A DNA stretch of 64,000 bases from Dama dama (GCF_033118175.1 NC_083701.1:74785001-74849000), one strand, 5' to 3'. Counted from the stretch's first letter, positions 33,040 through 44,649 are shown. Made by a program: numbers and translations. Notes: generated by a model from the letters alone, not told the origin.

Positions 33040-34280
33040 TATCAACGTGTGTGTGTATTTTTTAAGCCATTAGTCATTTAAGTTTGAACACTTTCTAAAA
33101 TCTCTGCAGTTTATACTCCCCTGACATGTTTTATATTTCTGATTAAATATTTTAGAACTTTTCCTTTATTCTTTAACTGCTTATAGTTAAAAAAGAAAGT
33201 TGATTATAGTTGATTTTATGACCTTTGTCTTTTAACTTTCATATTAGCTTTTTAAGAGTTTGAGTCACTGCCTTTACCTTATATGTACCTTTACAGTAAG
33301 TTTTAAAAATATATTTCCTTATTTCTTGTTATGGATTTTTCTTTTTCACTTAAATATTGCCCTTTAATATTTTTTGCAAGGCTAGTTTATTGCTAATAAA
33401 CTTTTTTAAGTTTCTGCTTATCTGAGAAACTCTTGATCTATCCTTTTCCTGAATGATAATTTTGCAGTCTGATGTATCCGTGCTTGGAGGATTTTTGGCT
33501 CTCAGCACTTTACATAGTGTCATTTCATTTTATTCTGGCATGCAAAGTTTCTGCTAAAAAATCAGGTACTAGGCTTATGGGAGTTCCCCTGTGTATGATT
33601 CTTGGCTTTTATCTTGCTTCCTTTAACAGTCTCTCTTTAATTTCTGTCAATTTCATTACGATATATCTTGGTGTGGATCACTTTAGGTTCCTCCTGTTCT
33701 TCGTTTCTTGGATTTGGATTCTGTTTCCTTCCCCAAGTTGGGGAATTTTTCAGTCATTATTTTGTCAAATATATTTTCTATTCTTTTCTCGTTCCCTTCT
33801 CTTTCTGGGACCCCTGTAATATTAATGTTACTGCACTTGATGTTGTTTCAGGTGTCTCTTGAAGTATCTTTGTTTTTTACATCCTTTTCTTTTTGCTGCT
33901 TTGGCTTATTTTCACTATTCTTGCTTTCAGGTCACTTACGCACTCTCCTCTGTCACCCGGTCTGCTGTTGGCTCCCTGCGGTGTACTTTTCATTTCAGTT
34001 GTTGAGTTCTTCAGCTCTAGACTTTTTTATATCGTCTAATTCTTTGTTGAAGTTCTCACTGTTTTCACCTATTCTTTCCCTGAGTTTGGTGCGCATTTTC
34101 ATGACCATTACTTTGAGTTCTTTATCTAATAAATTACTTATCTTCATTTCATTAGAATTATTTTTCTGAAATTTTTATCTTGTTTTTTCATTTGGAACAT
34201 ATTCCTCTGTTTTCTTATTTTGTTTGATTGTCTGTGTTGGTCTCTATGAATTAGTGAAATGGTTACCTGTCCCTGTCTTA
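33040..34280 (-). mobile_element. Old L1/HAL1-like ORF1 region
   Basis: Antisense ORF1-type sequence of an older L1 lineage or HAL1: ttggggaatttttcagtcat, tctttctgggacccctgtaa, ctgcacttgatgttgtttca and tcatttcagttgttgagttc. It is interrupted at the target-site duplication at 34281 and continues after 34860. Confidence 0.7.
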
Positions 34281-34289
34281 AAGGTATGT

Positions 34290-34851
34290 TTTTTAAAAAA
34301 TTAATCTATTTTTTTATTGAAGGATAATTGCTTTACAGAATTTTGCTGTTTTCTGTCAAACCTCAACATGAATCAGCCAAAGGTGTACATATATCCCCTC
34401 CCTTTTGAAACACTGAAGCAACCTAGATGTCCATCAACCGATGAATGGATAAAGAAGTTGTGGTACATATACACAATGGAATATTACTCAGCCATAAAAA
34501 GGAACACATTAGGGTCAATTCTCATGAGGTGGATGAACCTAGAACCTGTTATACAGAGCAAAGTGAGTCAGAAAAAGAAAGATAAATATCATATTCTAAC
34601 ACATATATACAGAATCTAGAAAAATGGTACCTAATTATTTACAGGGCAACAGTGGAGAAACGGACATAGAGAATAGACTCATGGACGTGGGGAGAGGGGA
34701 GGAGAGGGTGAGAGGTCTGCAGAGAGTGACGTGGAAACTCACATCACCGGATGTAAAATAGAGAGCCAACGGGAATTTGCTGAATGACTCCGGGAACTCA
34801 AGCAGGGGCTCTGCGTCCACCCCGAGGGGTGGGGTGGGGAGGGGGATGGGG
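34290..34851 (-). mobile_element. Twin-primed (5'-inverted) L1 insertion
   Basis: Left part 34290-34409 is the L1 3' terminus on the minus strand with a T-rich start (attgaaggataattgcttta). Right part 34410-34851 is the immediately preceding L1 segment in plus orientation (tggaatattactcagccata to ggggtggggtggggaggggg). The two meet near the L1 position where one ends and the other begins. Perfect aaggtatgt duplications flank the unit at 34281-34289 and 34852-34860. Confidence 0.95.
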
Positions 34852-34860
34852 AAGGTATGT

Positions 34861-35525
34861 CTTTATGTGGAGCGCCCCTATGCAGACTGTCTCAGATGGA
34901 TTTGATGGGAAGCCAAAAGAGTTCTGCTTTGGAGCCAAACTGGTCGTGAACCAAGGTTTTTCCTGGGCGGGCCAAGCCCGCCGCTTCGGTGGAGCTGTGC
35001 AGAGCCAGAGTCAGGGGCAAGCCGGGGTCTGTCCTGGACGGGACGGAGGTCACCGCCTTGGCTGCAGAGGCAGAGGCCGGAGCAGAGCGCGATGGGGCTG
35101 AGGATGCGCGAGAGTGGTCCTGGAGGGCTGGCTAAGGCAGCGGGCTCCGTGCGGGACGCGGAGGAGGGAGTTTAGGCGCGGAGCCTGGGTTTCTTACAGC
35201 CCTGTGACTCACCCGACTGAGCCCTTTAAGGGGATTTGTCCAACACGGGAAAAGCTCACGTCCTGTGGAAAAGCTCCGAGTTTCTGATTTCCCCTTCTGC
35301 CTTTGGGTTGCTCATCAGAGCTGCGGGTCTTGACTAGACTGCATTTCTGCTCCTTCTAAGCATCTCGATGCGATTTCCCCTTTATCTCCCTCGTTTAGAA
35401 GAGCTACTCTGCTTGCCTTTAGGTTGTTTCCAGAGAGTTCCTCTCTCTGTTGTACTTTTGGTGTGTCTGTGTGAAGAGGTGAGCTCACCGTTTTCCTACT
35501 CTGTCATCTGAATCTCCTCTCTTCA
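34861..35525 (-). mobile_element. CpG-rich 5'UTR of the older L1/HAL1-like element
   Basis: Sequence continues the 33040-34280 element across the twin-primed insertion (cttatgtggagcgcccctat, then agactgtctcagatggattt). It is GC- and CpG-rich to about 35190 and ends with gcatctcgatgcgatttcc and an L1-like tactctgtcatctgaatc. Assignment as 5'UTR rests on position and resemblance to other L1 5' ends here. Confidence 0.6.
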
Positions 35526-35614
35526 ATTGTTTATACAGTCTTATTTCTTCTTCATCCCCATAAGAAATGTTAAAAAAAAAAAAAAGCACGAATCCAGGGG
35601 ACCTCTGTGGGTGG

Positions 35615-35817
35615 AGCTGCTTATATCCCAAGGGACATTTGGCAATGTCTGAAGAATTCTCAGTTGTCACCGTTGCTGAGGGGGAGTGGGACGATTGCCA
35701 TTAGAATCTAGGGAGCAGAAGTCAAAAACGCTGTTAATATCTTAGAATGCACAGGGCGGCCGCATACAACCCAGAGTAAACTGTTCCAAAATGTCAGTGT
35801 TACTGCTATGCGAAACG
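35615..35817 (+). mobile_element. MER20 (hAT-Charlie) DNA transposon
   Basis: Diagnostic MER20 blocks: gggacatttggcaatgtctg, cagttgtcaccgttgctgag, agaatgcacagggcggcc and ttccaaaatgtcagtgttac. A non-autonomous, old mammalian element. Confidence 0.85.
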
Positions 35818-36352
35818 CTCAACTGTAATCCAAGAGAGATTTGGATGTCAATTTCACCTCCAGACTCCTTACATAGTTCACTTTGTTTATTGAAAAAAAC
35901 CTAAAACTTGAGAGAATAAGTGATTTCAGAAGCTAAAATTTAGAAAACCAGACTCAGAAGACATTTTCAGCATCTTGGTAAACCAGAGGCACTCAGAATT
36001 TTGAAGTGTCATTTTCCCTGTAATGCTTGGCTGACTGTTTCCAAGCTGGTTTACCAGGATTCACTTGCTCAGTATGAAAGCAGCAGTTTATGTCAGCTGG
36101 TTCTTTTTCTGAAGCCAATTCTTTAGAGGAAGGGGAGGATCCAATCATATCAATTGTCAGATAGCTGGAGCCATATCTAACTTTTCAGCAGTGATAGCCC
36201 ATCATCTTCTGAGTGATACTCAAATATCAAGCATGTTCTAGTGAGCTTGGATAGCATTTTTTTTTTTAATCTTCCAAATGATTTCAGGGATAAAGTATGA
36301 GAACAGTGGTCATGTTGGGAAACTGAATGCCTTTTTGGGCTGTGTTTCTCAG
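35818..36352. other. Unassigned DNA, upstream flank of exon candidate
   Basis: No repeat recognised. The last 35 bp contain a possible branch-point (aactgaat) and the run ctttttgggctgtgtttctcag, a reasonable splice-acceptor context. Confidence 0.45.
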
Positions 36353-36499
36353 GGCGTGTGTTGGAGGAGGCTGTGCTGTGGGGACACGGCCACACTTCCC
36401 AGTCCACACGCATTTCGCCATCCTCTCCGTCACCACATACGGTCACCTTGAGAGCAGGGCTTACAATGTGAATGTCCAGTTTATCAACAAGAATGCAAA
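36353..36499 (+). CDS. Candidate internal coding exon, 147 bp, phase 2/2 (gene not identified)
   Basis: It is bounded by a pyrimidine-rich acceptor ending AG at 36351-36352 and a donor GTAAGA at 36500-36505. One frame (36354 onward) is open through all 48 full codons, and entry and exit phases are both 2, so the exon is symmetric. The peptide looks like folded-domain sequence: PHFPVHTHFAILSVTTYG, then HLESRAYNVNVQFINKNA. Third codon positions are rich in C and G, unlike the AT-rich flanks, and it overlaps no repeat that I recognise. The opposite strand has a 110-codon frame here but lacks splice context. I cannot name the protein; a pseudogene exon is possible. Confidence 0.45.
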
Positions 36500-36505
36500 G
36501 TAAGA

Positions 36506-37725
36506 ACATTATTTTGTACAGGACAAGTCATACTTTATAGTATCGTAAGAGTTTTTAAAACCTTTATATTTTGGGAATGCAAATCAGCTACCATTTCCTT
36601 TTAACACAAGAAACTAACTCGTTTAGAAGAGTTGGCCAATTTCCTTTGTATGGCTCAAGCAGAGTACATTCTTGTCTTAGAAGGCTCTAATGACCTAATT
36701 TGATAAATTGAAGAGATAGTAATATTCTCATCTAAGGTACTTTATTTATGCTAATAAAGGATTTCTATTTTACATTTCATCTAAAATTTAAAGGCTTTTT
36801 TCCTCACTTGTGTTTTGATAGAACAATGTCATTTATTCCAGATTTCTTACTTATGAAAATGGCTATATTGTAGATTACTATTCTTGGAATTGGAAATACA
36901 GATAGGCATGTCATAAAAATAGCAAAGCATTTATTTCAGAAAATATGCTGAATACAGTAATTGGCCACTAAAAAGATAAAGTTACAATTAGGGCTTTTTC
37001 CAAGAAATGAGAACCTGAGGATTTTATAATGAGATCATTTCTTCTAATATCTGGCAGGCTTCATTTTCACAAATTCTATTTTAATATACATATGGGTTAT
37101 TTCATTCTAGGTTATTTTATTTCTACTACCTAGGGGACTATAGTTTTCTTTCATCTATGAAAGAGACTGTATAATATCCTGATAAATTTAGTATACTCTT
37201 TATATTATGGTGTTAGCCATGCAGAAAAAGACATAAATATCTTCTCTCTAAAAGGAGACATTGTATTATAATTAGAACATTAACTGTGGTGAGTTGGTCA
37301 TATTTACAGGAGAAAAAAAAGTCTATTTATTTCTTTTTTTGTCATGCACTCTTGGTTTATATCTAGACAAAAGAAATTGAACTTTGTAGCATTTTTCTGA
37401 CCATCTTGGTGAGAAATTTAGTTCTCCTCAGTTTTCTTGTACTCCTATTTAATTCCAGTTAATAAATATTAAATAGTTGTCTGTGTGTCACTGTTATAGG
37501 AGGCCATGTTCTTTATTCATGGTGCATTTTCCAACATGAGTTACCTCATATTTAAGAGCAGAGCTGATGTAGAAGGCATTCATGTACTGTTTTTTCCCTT
37601 AGCATTATTTTCTTTTTCTATAAAAGTACATTTTATAGTGATAAGATACAACTGGTAAAAGCAACTTGAAGGATAAAGCCATGCTCTAGATCCTTAACAA
37701 AATATTTACATTCAGGTTCAGCTTG
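36506..37725. other. Unassigned AT-rich DNA, intron-like
   Basis: About 1.2 kb without a repeat that I can name. If the upstream segment is a real exon, this is its intron. Confidence 0.45.
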
Positions 37726-37795
37726 CCTGGTGTTCTGCAGTCCATGGGGTTGCAAAGAGCCAGACAGGACTGAGCGACTGAACTGAACTGAACTC
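37726..37795 (+). mobile_element. BovB 3'-terminal fragment
   Basis: A 70-bp BovB tail (ctgcagtccatggggttgca) ending in the characteristic (actga)n-like gactgaactgaactgaactc terminus. Confidence 0.88.
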
Positions 37796-38080
37796 AGCTC
37801 CTTCAGAATACCATGATTCTGGAGGGCAGAGCATCCTTACTGCGTTTTCCTCAATATGCCATTATTTCTTTAAATGAGGGAAACCTGTCCTTTTAAGTTT
37901 GAAATGTCCTGGCTTGACTGTTAACAGACTCTACGTTTGGCAGATGATACATAAAACGGCTTGGTTTATGTGTTAATGAGAAATTACGACTTGTCAAGTG
38001 GTTTCTAGCTCAACTGTAATGCACCTGTGTGCATTTATTTTGTAACTGAAATATGTTTTAAAAGATTAGCTTTTTTTTTT
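37796..38080. other. Unassigned DNA
   Basis: No recognisable feature apart from a T-rich run at its right end. Confidence 0.35.
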
Positions 38081-38250
38081 TTTTCATATTGAGCTCCATG
38101 AGCTGTTTGTATACTTTGGAGATTAATTATAGTCCATCACTTCATTTGCAAATGTTTTCTCCCATGCTGAGGATCATCTTTTCGTGTTGTTCATGGTTTC
38201 CTTTGTTGTGCAAAAACTTTTACATTTGATTAGTTCCCATTTATTATTAT
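38081..38250 (-). mobile_element. L1 ORF2 fragment
   Basis: Antisense ORF2 end: tattgagctccatgagctgt, gcaaatgttttctcccatgc, then ttgtgcaaaaacttttac. Confidence 0.85.
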
Positions 38251-39015
38251 TTTTTTAACTTCTTATTTTGCATTGGAGTATAGCCAATTAGCAGTTTTGT
38301 AATGGCTTCAGGTGAACAGTGAAGGGACTCGGCCCTGCATAAGCTTGTATCCACACTCCCCCAAACCCCTCCCATCCCGGCTGCACATAGCACTGGGCAG
38401 TCCCACATGTGGTACAGTAGCTCCTTGTTGGTCATCCATCTCAAACATAGAGCATACACGTCCACCCCAAACTCCCTGACCGTCCCTTCCCCCTGGCAAC
38501 CGTAAGTTTGTTCCCTGAGTCTGTGAGTCTGTTTCTGTCTTGTAAGTAAGTTCATTTGTTTCATTGCTTTCCATATTCCACATATAAGGGATAAGGAGTC
38601 ATACAACATTTCTGCTTCTCTGTCTGACTTCTCTCAGTATGACACTCTCTGGGTTCATCCATGTTGCTGAAAAAGACATTATTTCATTCTTTTTAATGGC
38701 TGAGTGATATCCCATTGTATACATGTACCACATCTTCTTTATCCGTCCCTCTGTCGATGGACCTTTAGGTTGCTTCCATGTCTTGGCGGTTGTAAATAGA
38801 GCTGCAATGAACACTGGGTGCATGCATCTTTCTGGATCGTGTTTTTTCAGGGTATATGCCCAGGAGTGGGATTGCGGGGTCACATGGTATCTCTATTTTT
38901 AATTTTTTAAGGAACGCCCGTACTGTTCCCTGTAGTAGACGTACCAGTTTTTACATTCCACCAACAGTGTGTGGGTGAGACGTGGGTTCCCTTCTCTCCA
39001 TAGCGTCAATTCCCA
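38251..39015 (-). mobile_element. L1 LINE 3' region, separate copy
   Basis: A new antisense L1 3' end starts at a T-rich run and reads tggcttcaggtgaacagtga, aagtttgttccctgagtctg, gtgagacgtgggttcccttc. It therefore abuts the ORF2 fragment at 38081-38250 rather than continuing it. Confidence 0.9.
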
Positions 39016-39508
39016 GGCAGGTTGATAAGAGGTCCGGGGTCCCTGAGGGGGAGAAAGGGGTCTGGGGCTCTCAAGGAGGCGATATGGGTCTGTACTTCTC
39101 AAGGAGGAGGAAAGGACAAGCGGCTTTTTTCTACATTCCTTCATAAGGATTATATAACAACAATGTATCCTGCTTGAGGAGAGTTTCTCTTTCTTGAAAA
39201 ATCTTCTGACTAGTCATGTCATCTTAAAATGTATATTATGGGAGTGATCTGGTAAAATCTTTGCAACACTGAGACATTCCTTTGATTTATTGTAATAATT
39301 AATTAAAAAAAGAATATAGCTCCCTTGCTTAGACTGGTAAGTGGGGCACTCTCCACCCCCTTCTGATGTCTGTGTCAGAACCTGTCTTTGTCCTCTTCCA
39401 CTTTAACAAACTCTGCCACACAAAAGCTCTTGAGTGGTCAAGCCTGGTCCCTGGTCCCGAAGCTAAATCTTCTTCTTTGGAGATCATGAATCCGACATTG
39501 TTCACTGT
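39016..39508 (+). mobile_element. Solo LTR of a ruminant ERV
   Basis: Starts near gataagaggtccggggtccc, with actctccacccccttctgat, a degenerate poly(A) region (tttaacaaactctgccacac, 39401-39420) and acaaaagctcttgagtggtc, ending near atccgacattgttcactgta. This resembles a common bovid ERV LTR. No internal region follows, so it is a solo copy. Exact ends are uncertain. Confidence 0.75.
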
Positions 39509-39569
39509 AAGCTATCAATATGTCATTTAGGCTTTTAAAAATACGTTTTCTATGGAAAAAATGACCCTC

Positions 39570-40104
39570 AAAACTTACTTTAAAACCACAGATATTTTTA
39601 TCTCGTGGAGTTTCTGAGGGTCAGTAGTCCATAGGTGGCTTTGATGGGTGATTCAAACTTGGGGTCTGTCATGAAGTTGCAGTTAAGCATTTGGCTGGCG
39701 TGGTGATTGTCAGATCACTGAACTGGAACTGGATGATACTTTCCTAAGATGACCCTCTTACATTGCTTAGAGGTAAGAGAGTCTTCTAAAGGACTCTTTA
39801 GATGTCCTTTAGGAGGGAAATCTGTCCAAAGGAAGGATGCCCTACTTCCTAGCTGGTGACTGGCCATGGGTCTCAGTTTTTCATCATATGGGATTTACTT
39901 CAGTGTCCTTTGATATCTCCCCTGTGATCAAAGATAGAAAGATGTAGATACAATAACTTTTATGATCTAGAGCTTGCAATCACATACCACTTATTCTGCT
40001 CTTTTTTAAAAATTTATTGGAGGCAAGTAATTGTGTCCAGCCCATACTAAAGTGAGGGGAATTAGGCTGTACCTCTTGAAAGGGGCAAATCGAAGAATTT
40101 AAAA
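39570..40104 (-). mobile_element. MaLR-like LTR, left (3') copy
   Basis: Antisense MLT1-type series: gtttctgagggtcagtagtc, tcatgaagttgcagttaagc, and at the right end gtgaggggaattaggctgta then cctcttgaaaggggca. Heavily diverged. Confidence 0.65.
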
Positions 40105-41174
40105 AAACCTATTAAAACCCTTATCACGAAACAGTCTTCTCATATGCAAAATCCACTTTTTTTTCCCTCCCAGTACCCTTTACTGTCTTATGCCACTATA
40201 ATATCACCTTGAAGTTCAAGATCTTGTCACTGAAATCAGATCCAGGTGCACTTGAGACGCCATGGGTATAGTTCTTTTAGTCCAGCTCCTTAAGTACAGT
40301 TTCTCTAAATCTGAAAGCCTGTAACTAAAGAGATAAGTATGTTCCTTTTTACATGTCAGTCACCTGGTGATGGAACAAGCATTAAAAATAAGATTTCAGA
40401 AATTTCTGTATGAAAGAGAAACATTCTGAAAGTTCATCTGGGCCAGGGTTGGAAATTCTTGGATGAGGACTCAGTTCTATCTACTCCTCTTGGCTGAACC
40501 CTCTGGACTGTTGGTTCTACTCTGCGAGTCATTCTCTTCCCAGGAATGGTAACTCATCTTTACTGCTGCATAGTTTTTCAAGCATTTCAATGCCAAAATT
40601 AGTGGGTATAAAGACTGCGTTCATCAAGTGTCATTTATGTCCTTTTTCTTCCAAGCTGGAAGTGCTTCTGAAAACATAATTCTATTAAGAACTCTGTGGG
40701 TTTCCTGTGAATCTTAGTAAGGATTCACTCCTTTAGATAAAGGCCATCCCCACAAATCACATGCACATAAATCTCTTTGGGATAAGCCCCTTCTCTACTT
40801 TAAGCTTCTCCTGAGATAGCTGAGAGATGGAACCCTTAAGCTTCTTAGAAATACTGTTGTTGGGAGACACGCCTCAGTCAAACATACCCTATTGTTCTTT
40901 GGCCTAGGCACAGCTTAGAGCTCCAACTTAGAGCTCTTGGCAGCCTTAAGGAATAATTTTAATAAAGATTGAAGCCATGTTATTTGCTTCATCACAGACC
41001 AAGTTTTTTTGGCAGTGCTCTGAATTGCATCTTTATTTGGAAGCCATTTCTTACTTTTAGCATCATTTGCAGTCTAGTGAGGCTGGGAATCTTTAAGCCA
41101 GCAAGTTCTGGTTCCTTTTGATTTAACAGTATTTTTTTTCTCATCTCTATACTCTTACACTTTATTATAAGCTT
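40105..41174 (-). mobile_element. Probable MaLR internal sequence, part 1
   Basis: It continues without a break from the LTR at its left and shows no other repeat identity. Together with 42526-42865 it looks like antisense internal sequence of an old MaLR element, lying between two LTR-like segments. No coding frame is left. Assignment is inferred from position and partial resemblance. Confidence 0.45.
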
Positions 41175-42525
41175 CAAGGATACATGCAAAAGAATGAAAT
41201 TAGAACACTTTCTAATGCCGTACACGAAGATAAAATCAAAATGGATTAAAGACCTAAATGTAAGACCAGAAACTATAAAACTCTGAGAAGAAAACATAGG
41301 CAGAACACTAAATGACATAAATCAAAGCAAGATCTTCTATGATCCACCTCCTAGAGTAATGGAAATAAAAACAAAAATAAACAAGTGGGACCTAATTAAA
41401 TTTAAAAGCTTTTGCACAGCAAAGGGAACTACAAACAAGATGAAAAGACAATCCTGAATGGGAGAAATAATAACAAAGGAAACAACTGACACAGAATTAA
41501 TTTCCAAAGTATACAAGCAGCTCATACAACTCAATATCAGAAATCAAACAACCCAATCAAAAAGTGGGAAAAAGACCTAAACAGACATTTCTCCAAAGAA
41601 GACATACAGATGGCTAACAAACACATGAAAAGAGCTCAACATCGCTCATTATTAGAGAAATGCAAATCAAAGCTACAATGAGATATCACTGCACACTGGT
41701 CAGAATGACCACCATCAAAAAGTCTACAAACAATAATAAATGCTGGAGAGAGTGTGGAGAAAAGGGAACACTCTTGCATTGCTGGTGGGAATGTAAATTG
41801 ATACAGCTGCTATGGAAGACAGTATGGTGATTCCTTAAAAAAGCTTGGACTAAACCCACCATATGCCCCAGCAATTCTACTAGTCATACACCCTGAAGAA
41901 ACCAAAACTGAGAAAGATACATGTACCTCAATGTTCATCGCAGCACTGTCTACAATAGCTAGAACATGGAAGCAACCTAGCTGTCCATTGACAGATTCAT
42001 GGATAAAGAAGCTGTGGTACATATACACAATGGAATATTATTCAGTCATAAAAAGGAATGCATTTGAGTCAGTCCTAATGAGGTGGATGAACCTAGAGCC
42101 TACTATACAGAGTGAAGTAAGTCAGAAAGAGAAATATAAACATTGTATCCTGACACATATATATATGGAATCTAGAAAGCTGGCACTGATGAATTTATTT
42201 CCAGGGCAACAGTGGAGAAACAGACATAGAGCTCAGACCCAAGGACACGGGGGCGGGGAGGTGGAGAGGATGAGGTGTTTGCAGGGAGTAACAGGGAAAC
42301 TTACATACTACATGTAAGATAGATAGCCAATGGGAACTTGCCGTATGACTCAGGGGACTCAAGCAAGGGCTCTGTGACCATCTAGAAGGGTGGGATTGGA
42401 GGGAGGTGGGAGGGAGGTTTGGGAGGGGGAGGACGTGGGTGTACCTCTGGCTGATTTGTGATGTCTGCCAGAAAACCACAAAATTCTGTAAAGCAAAAAA
42501 AAAAGTGTCAAAAATAAAAAAAAAG
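41175..42525 (+). mobile_element. L1 LINE, 5'-truncated, 1.35 kb
   Basis: Sense ORF2 3' part (atggattaaagacctaaatg, aaagtctacaaacaataata, tggaatattattcagtcata) and 3'UTR, ending in an A-rich tail near 42525. It interrupts MaLR-like sequence. Confidence 0.93.
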
Positions 42526-42865
42526 AATAAACCAAATGACAATTTTAATATTATGGTTAAGCCTTTGCTAGATCACATAATAAATTAGATGCATTTTCTA
42601 ATTTCTGCATAAATGCAAGTTAGAGTCATGCTAAACTTTCTGTCACTACAGAACAAGGACTTCCTTTCCTTCAGTTTCCAGTCCCATCTTCCTCAACTCC
42701 CTTCAACTTCCACCAGAAGCCTCTTCAAAGTATCGACTTTTACTCACAGTCTACTCAAAGCACTCTAGGCTTTCACTGCCACCTCCTTAAAGTCCTGCCA
42801 GATTTCCCTCTGCCAGCCTCCTGAGCCACGCTCACATTTCCCTTCGTCTACTCTGCGAGCCAGGA
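42526..42865 (-). mobile_element. Probable MaLR internal sequence, part 2
   Basis: After about 100 unassigned bp, antisense MaLR-like motifs appear: tctactcaaagcactctagg, cacctccttaaagtcctgcc and gagccacgctcacatttccc. It is cut by BovB at about 42866. Confidence 0.45.
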
Positions 42866-43384
42866 AAGCTATGGCAAGCCTAGACCGTGTACTGAAGAGC
42901 AAAGGCATCACTTTGGTGAAAAAAGTCTGCACAGTCAAGGCTATGGTTTTTCCAGTAGTCAGGTATGGATGTGAGAGTTGAACTGTAAAGAAGGCTGAGC
43001 ACCAAAGAATTAATGCTTTAGAACTGTGATGCTGGAGAAGACTCTTGAAAGTTCCTTGTACTGCAAGGAGATCCAATCAGTCCATCCTAAAGGAAAATCA
43101 ACCTTGACTGTTTATTGACAGCAGAGATGCTAAAGCTGAAGCTCCAATCCTTTGTCCACCTAATGCAAAGGGCTGACTCATTGGAAAAGTCCCTGATGCT
43201 GGGAAAGATGGAAGGCTAAAGGAGAAGAGGGAAGCAGAGGATGAGATGGTTGGATGGCATCACTGACTCAAGGGGCATGAACTTGAGCAAACTTTGGGAG
43301 AGAGTGGAGGACAGGGAAACCTGGTGTGCTGCAGTCCATGGGGTTGCAAAGAGTCAGACACGACTGAGTGATTGAGCAACAACG
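42866..43384 (+). mobile_element. BovB 3' fragment
   Basis: From aagctatggcaagcctagac through ctggagaagactcttgaaag to the 3' end gtcagacacgactgagtgat. Confidence 0.95.
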
Positions 43385-43414
43385 TTGAGAGCGCTCCACT
43401 TAATAGTTGTGAAT

Positions 43415-43985
43415 ATTTTTAATTGCTGTCTACTGCTATGTAACAAATTACCCCAAAAGTTAGTAACTTCAAACAACAAAATTTTGTTATCCATGTAGTT
43501 TTTAAATCCACGAGTGAATTAACTCGATTCCGTCTTCAGTGCTCTTTTGAGGTTACACTCAGCATATTGGCTACGGCTGAAGTCATCTGAAGGCTTGACC
43601 GGGCTGAAATTTCTGATTCAAGGATGGCTTCCTTACGGGGCTGCTGGCAGGAAGACTTGGCTGCTGGCTGGCTTTTGACAGTAGGTTTATTTCCTTATCA
43701 CTTGGGCCTTTCCACAGACTGTCTGAGTTTCCTCACGACATGGCAGTGGTTTTCCAAGAGGGAGTGAGAAAAGAGAGAAAGAGGAGGGAATGCTTTTCTT
43801 TTTTTTATGACCTAGTCTCCAAAGTCACATATCATCACTTCTGCTTTTTTGTTTTTGCTTTCTATTTGTAGGAATTCACTAAGTCCAGATCTCACCCAGC
43901 AGGAAGAGAGTCAAGCCTCTTAAAAAGAGGGATACCAAAGAACTTGTGGGTATTTTTTGAAAACACCAATCCCCAATTTGTGTTA
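43415..43985 (-). mobile_element. MaLR-like LTR, right (5') copy
   Basis: Antisense: gctatgtaacaaattacccc, tgaagtcatctgaaggcttg, ggcctttccacagactgtct, ttatgacctagtctccaaag and accaaagaacttgtgggtat. It pairs in family and orientation with the copy at 39570-40104. Confidence 0.65.
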
Positions 43986-44434
43986 GTGTTAGATCTCTAG
44001 TTAAATAAATCCACTGCTCGCCACCAGCTATTTTAATGAAGTTTCTCCAGTTATTTATTGGTTCAGTGGAGAGTTCCTGTAGGAGATTCTTCAAGAAGAA
44101 CACATGGGTACAATAATTCCTCTGTTCTGCATTTTCCAAATTCTTTTGGTACTTAAATTCATCTAGGCTAGATGAAAATTTTTATGTACACTCACTGCTT
44201 GGAGTACCTAGTAGATAGTGTGTGACTATTCCTGGAGTTCAATGTGTTTATGTGCACAAGATAGTTTTCTTTCTTTCATAAGTAGCTCTTTTTTGGTCAG
44301 AGTTAACATTGTTGTCATTTTACCCATGTCATTTACCATGTATCTGCTTATAGTGTATCTACACCGTTTTTTTATTCCAGAAAATGTCTTGAATTTTGAA
44401 TTATGATTTTAGATGTGTATGTATGTATATATGT
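43986..44434. other. Unassigned DNA
   Basis: Nothing recognisable. Confidence 0.4.
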
Positions 44435-44552
44435 GTGTGCTCAGGCATGTGTGACTTTTCAAAGACCCCATGGGTAGCCTGTCAGGCTCCTCCTCTGTCC
44501 CTGGAATTTTCCAGGCAAGAATAGTAGAGTGGGTTGCCATTTCCTCCTCATG
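44435..44552 (-). mobile_element. Bov-tA SINE, tail fragment
   Basis: Reverse tail: gtgtgctcaggcatgtgtga, gcctgtcaggctcctcctct, agtagagtgggttgccattt. The head is missing. Confidence 0.85.
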
Positions 44553-44598
44553 GTTTCAGATACTTGTATTTAATTGTTTTAGATTTCCTCTTCAGAGA

Positions 44599-44600
<2 letters not shown>

Positions 44601-44645
<45 letters not shown>

Positions 44646-44646
44646 G
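44601..44646. repeat. (AC)n(AT)n compound microsatellite
   Basis: About 34 bp of AC followed by about 12 bp of AT. Confidence 0.97.
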
Positions 44647-44649
44647 ATT

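Noticed and set aside
34290..34851. Two separate L1 insertions head to head
   Set aside because: A single exact duplication brackets the pair, and the two parts are adjacent segments of one L1, so one twin-primed event is the simpler reading.
34784..35101. 105-codon plus-strand open frame in the CpG-rich patch
   Set aside because: It begins inside the twin-primed L1 insertion and crosses its target-site duplication. GC-rich DNA simply contains few stops.
36177..36509. 110-codon minus-strand open frame over the exon candidate
   Set aside because: It has no splice context of its own, its composition looks random, and it is explained as the antisense shadow of the C/G-rich plus-strand exon frame.
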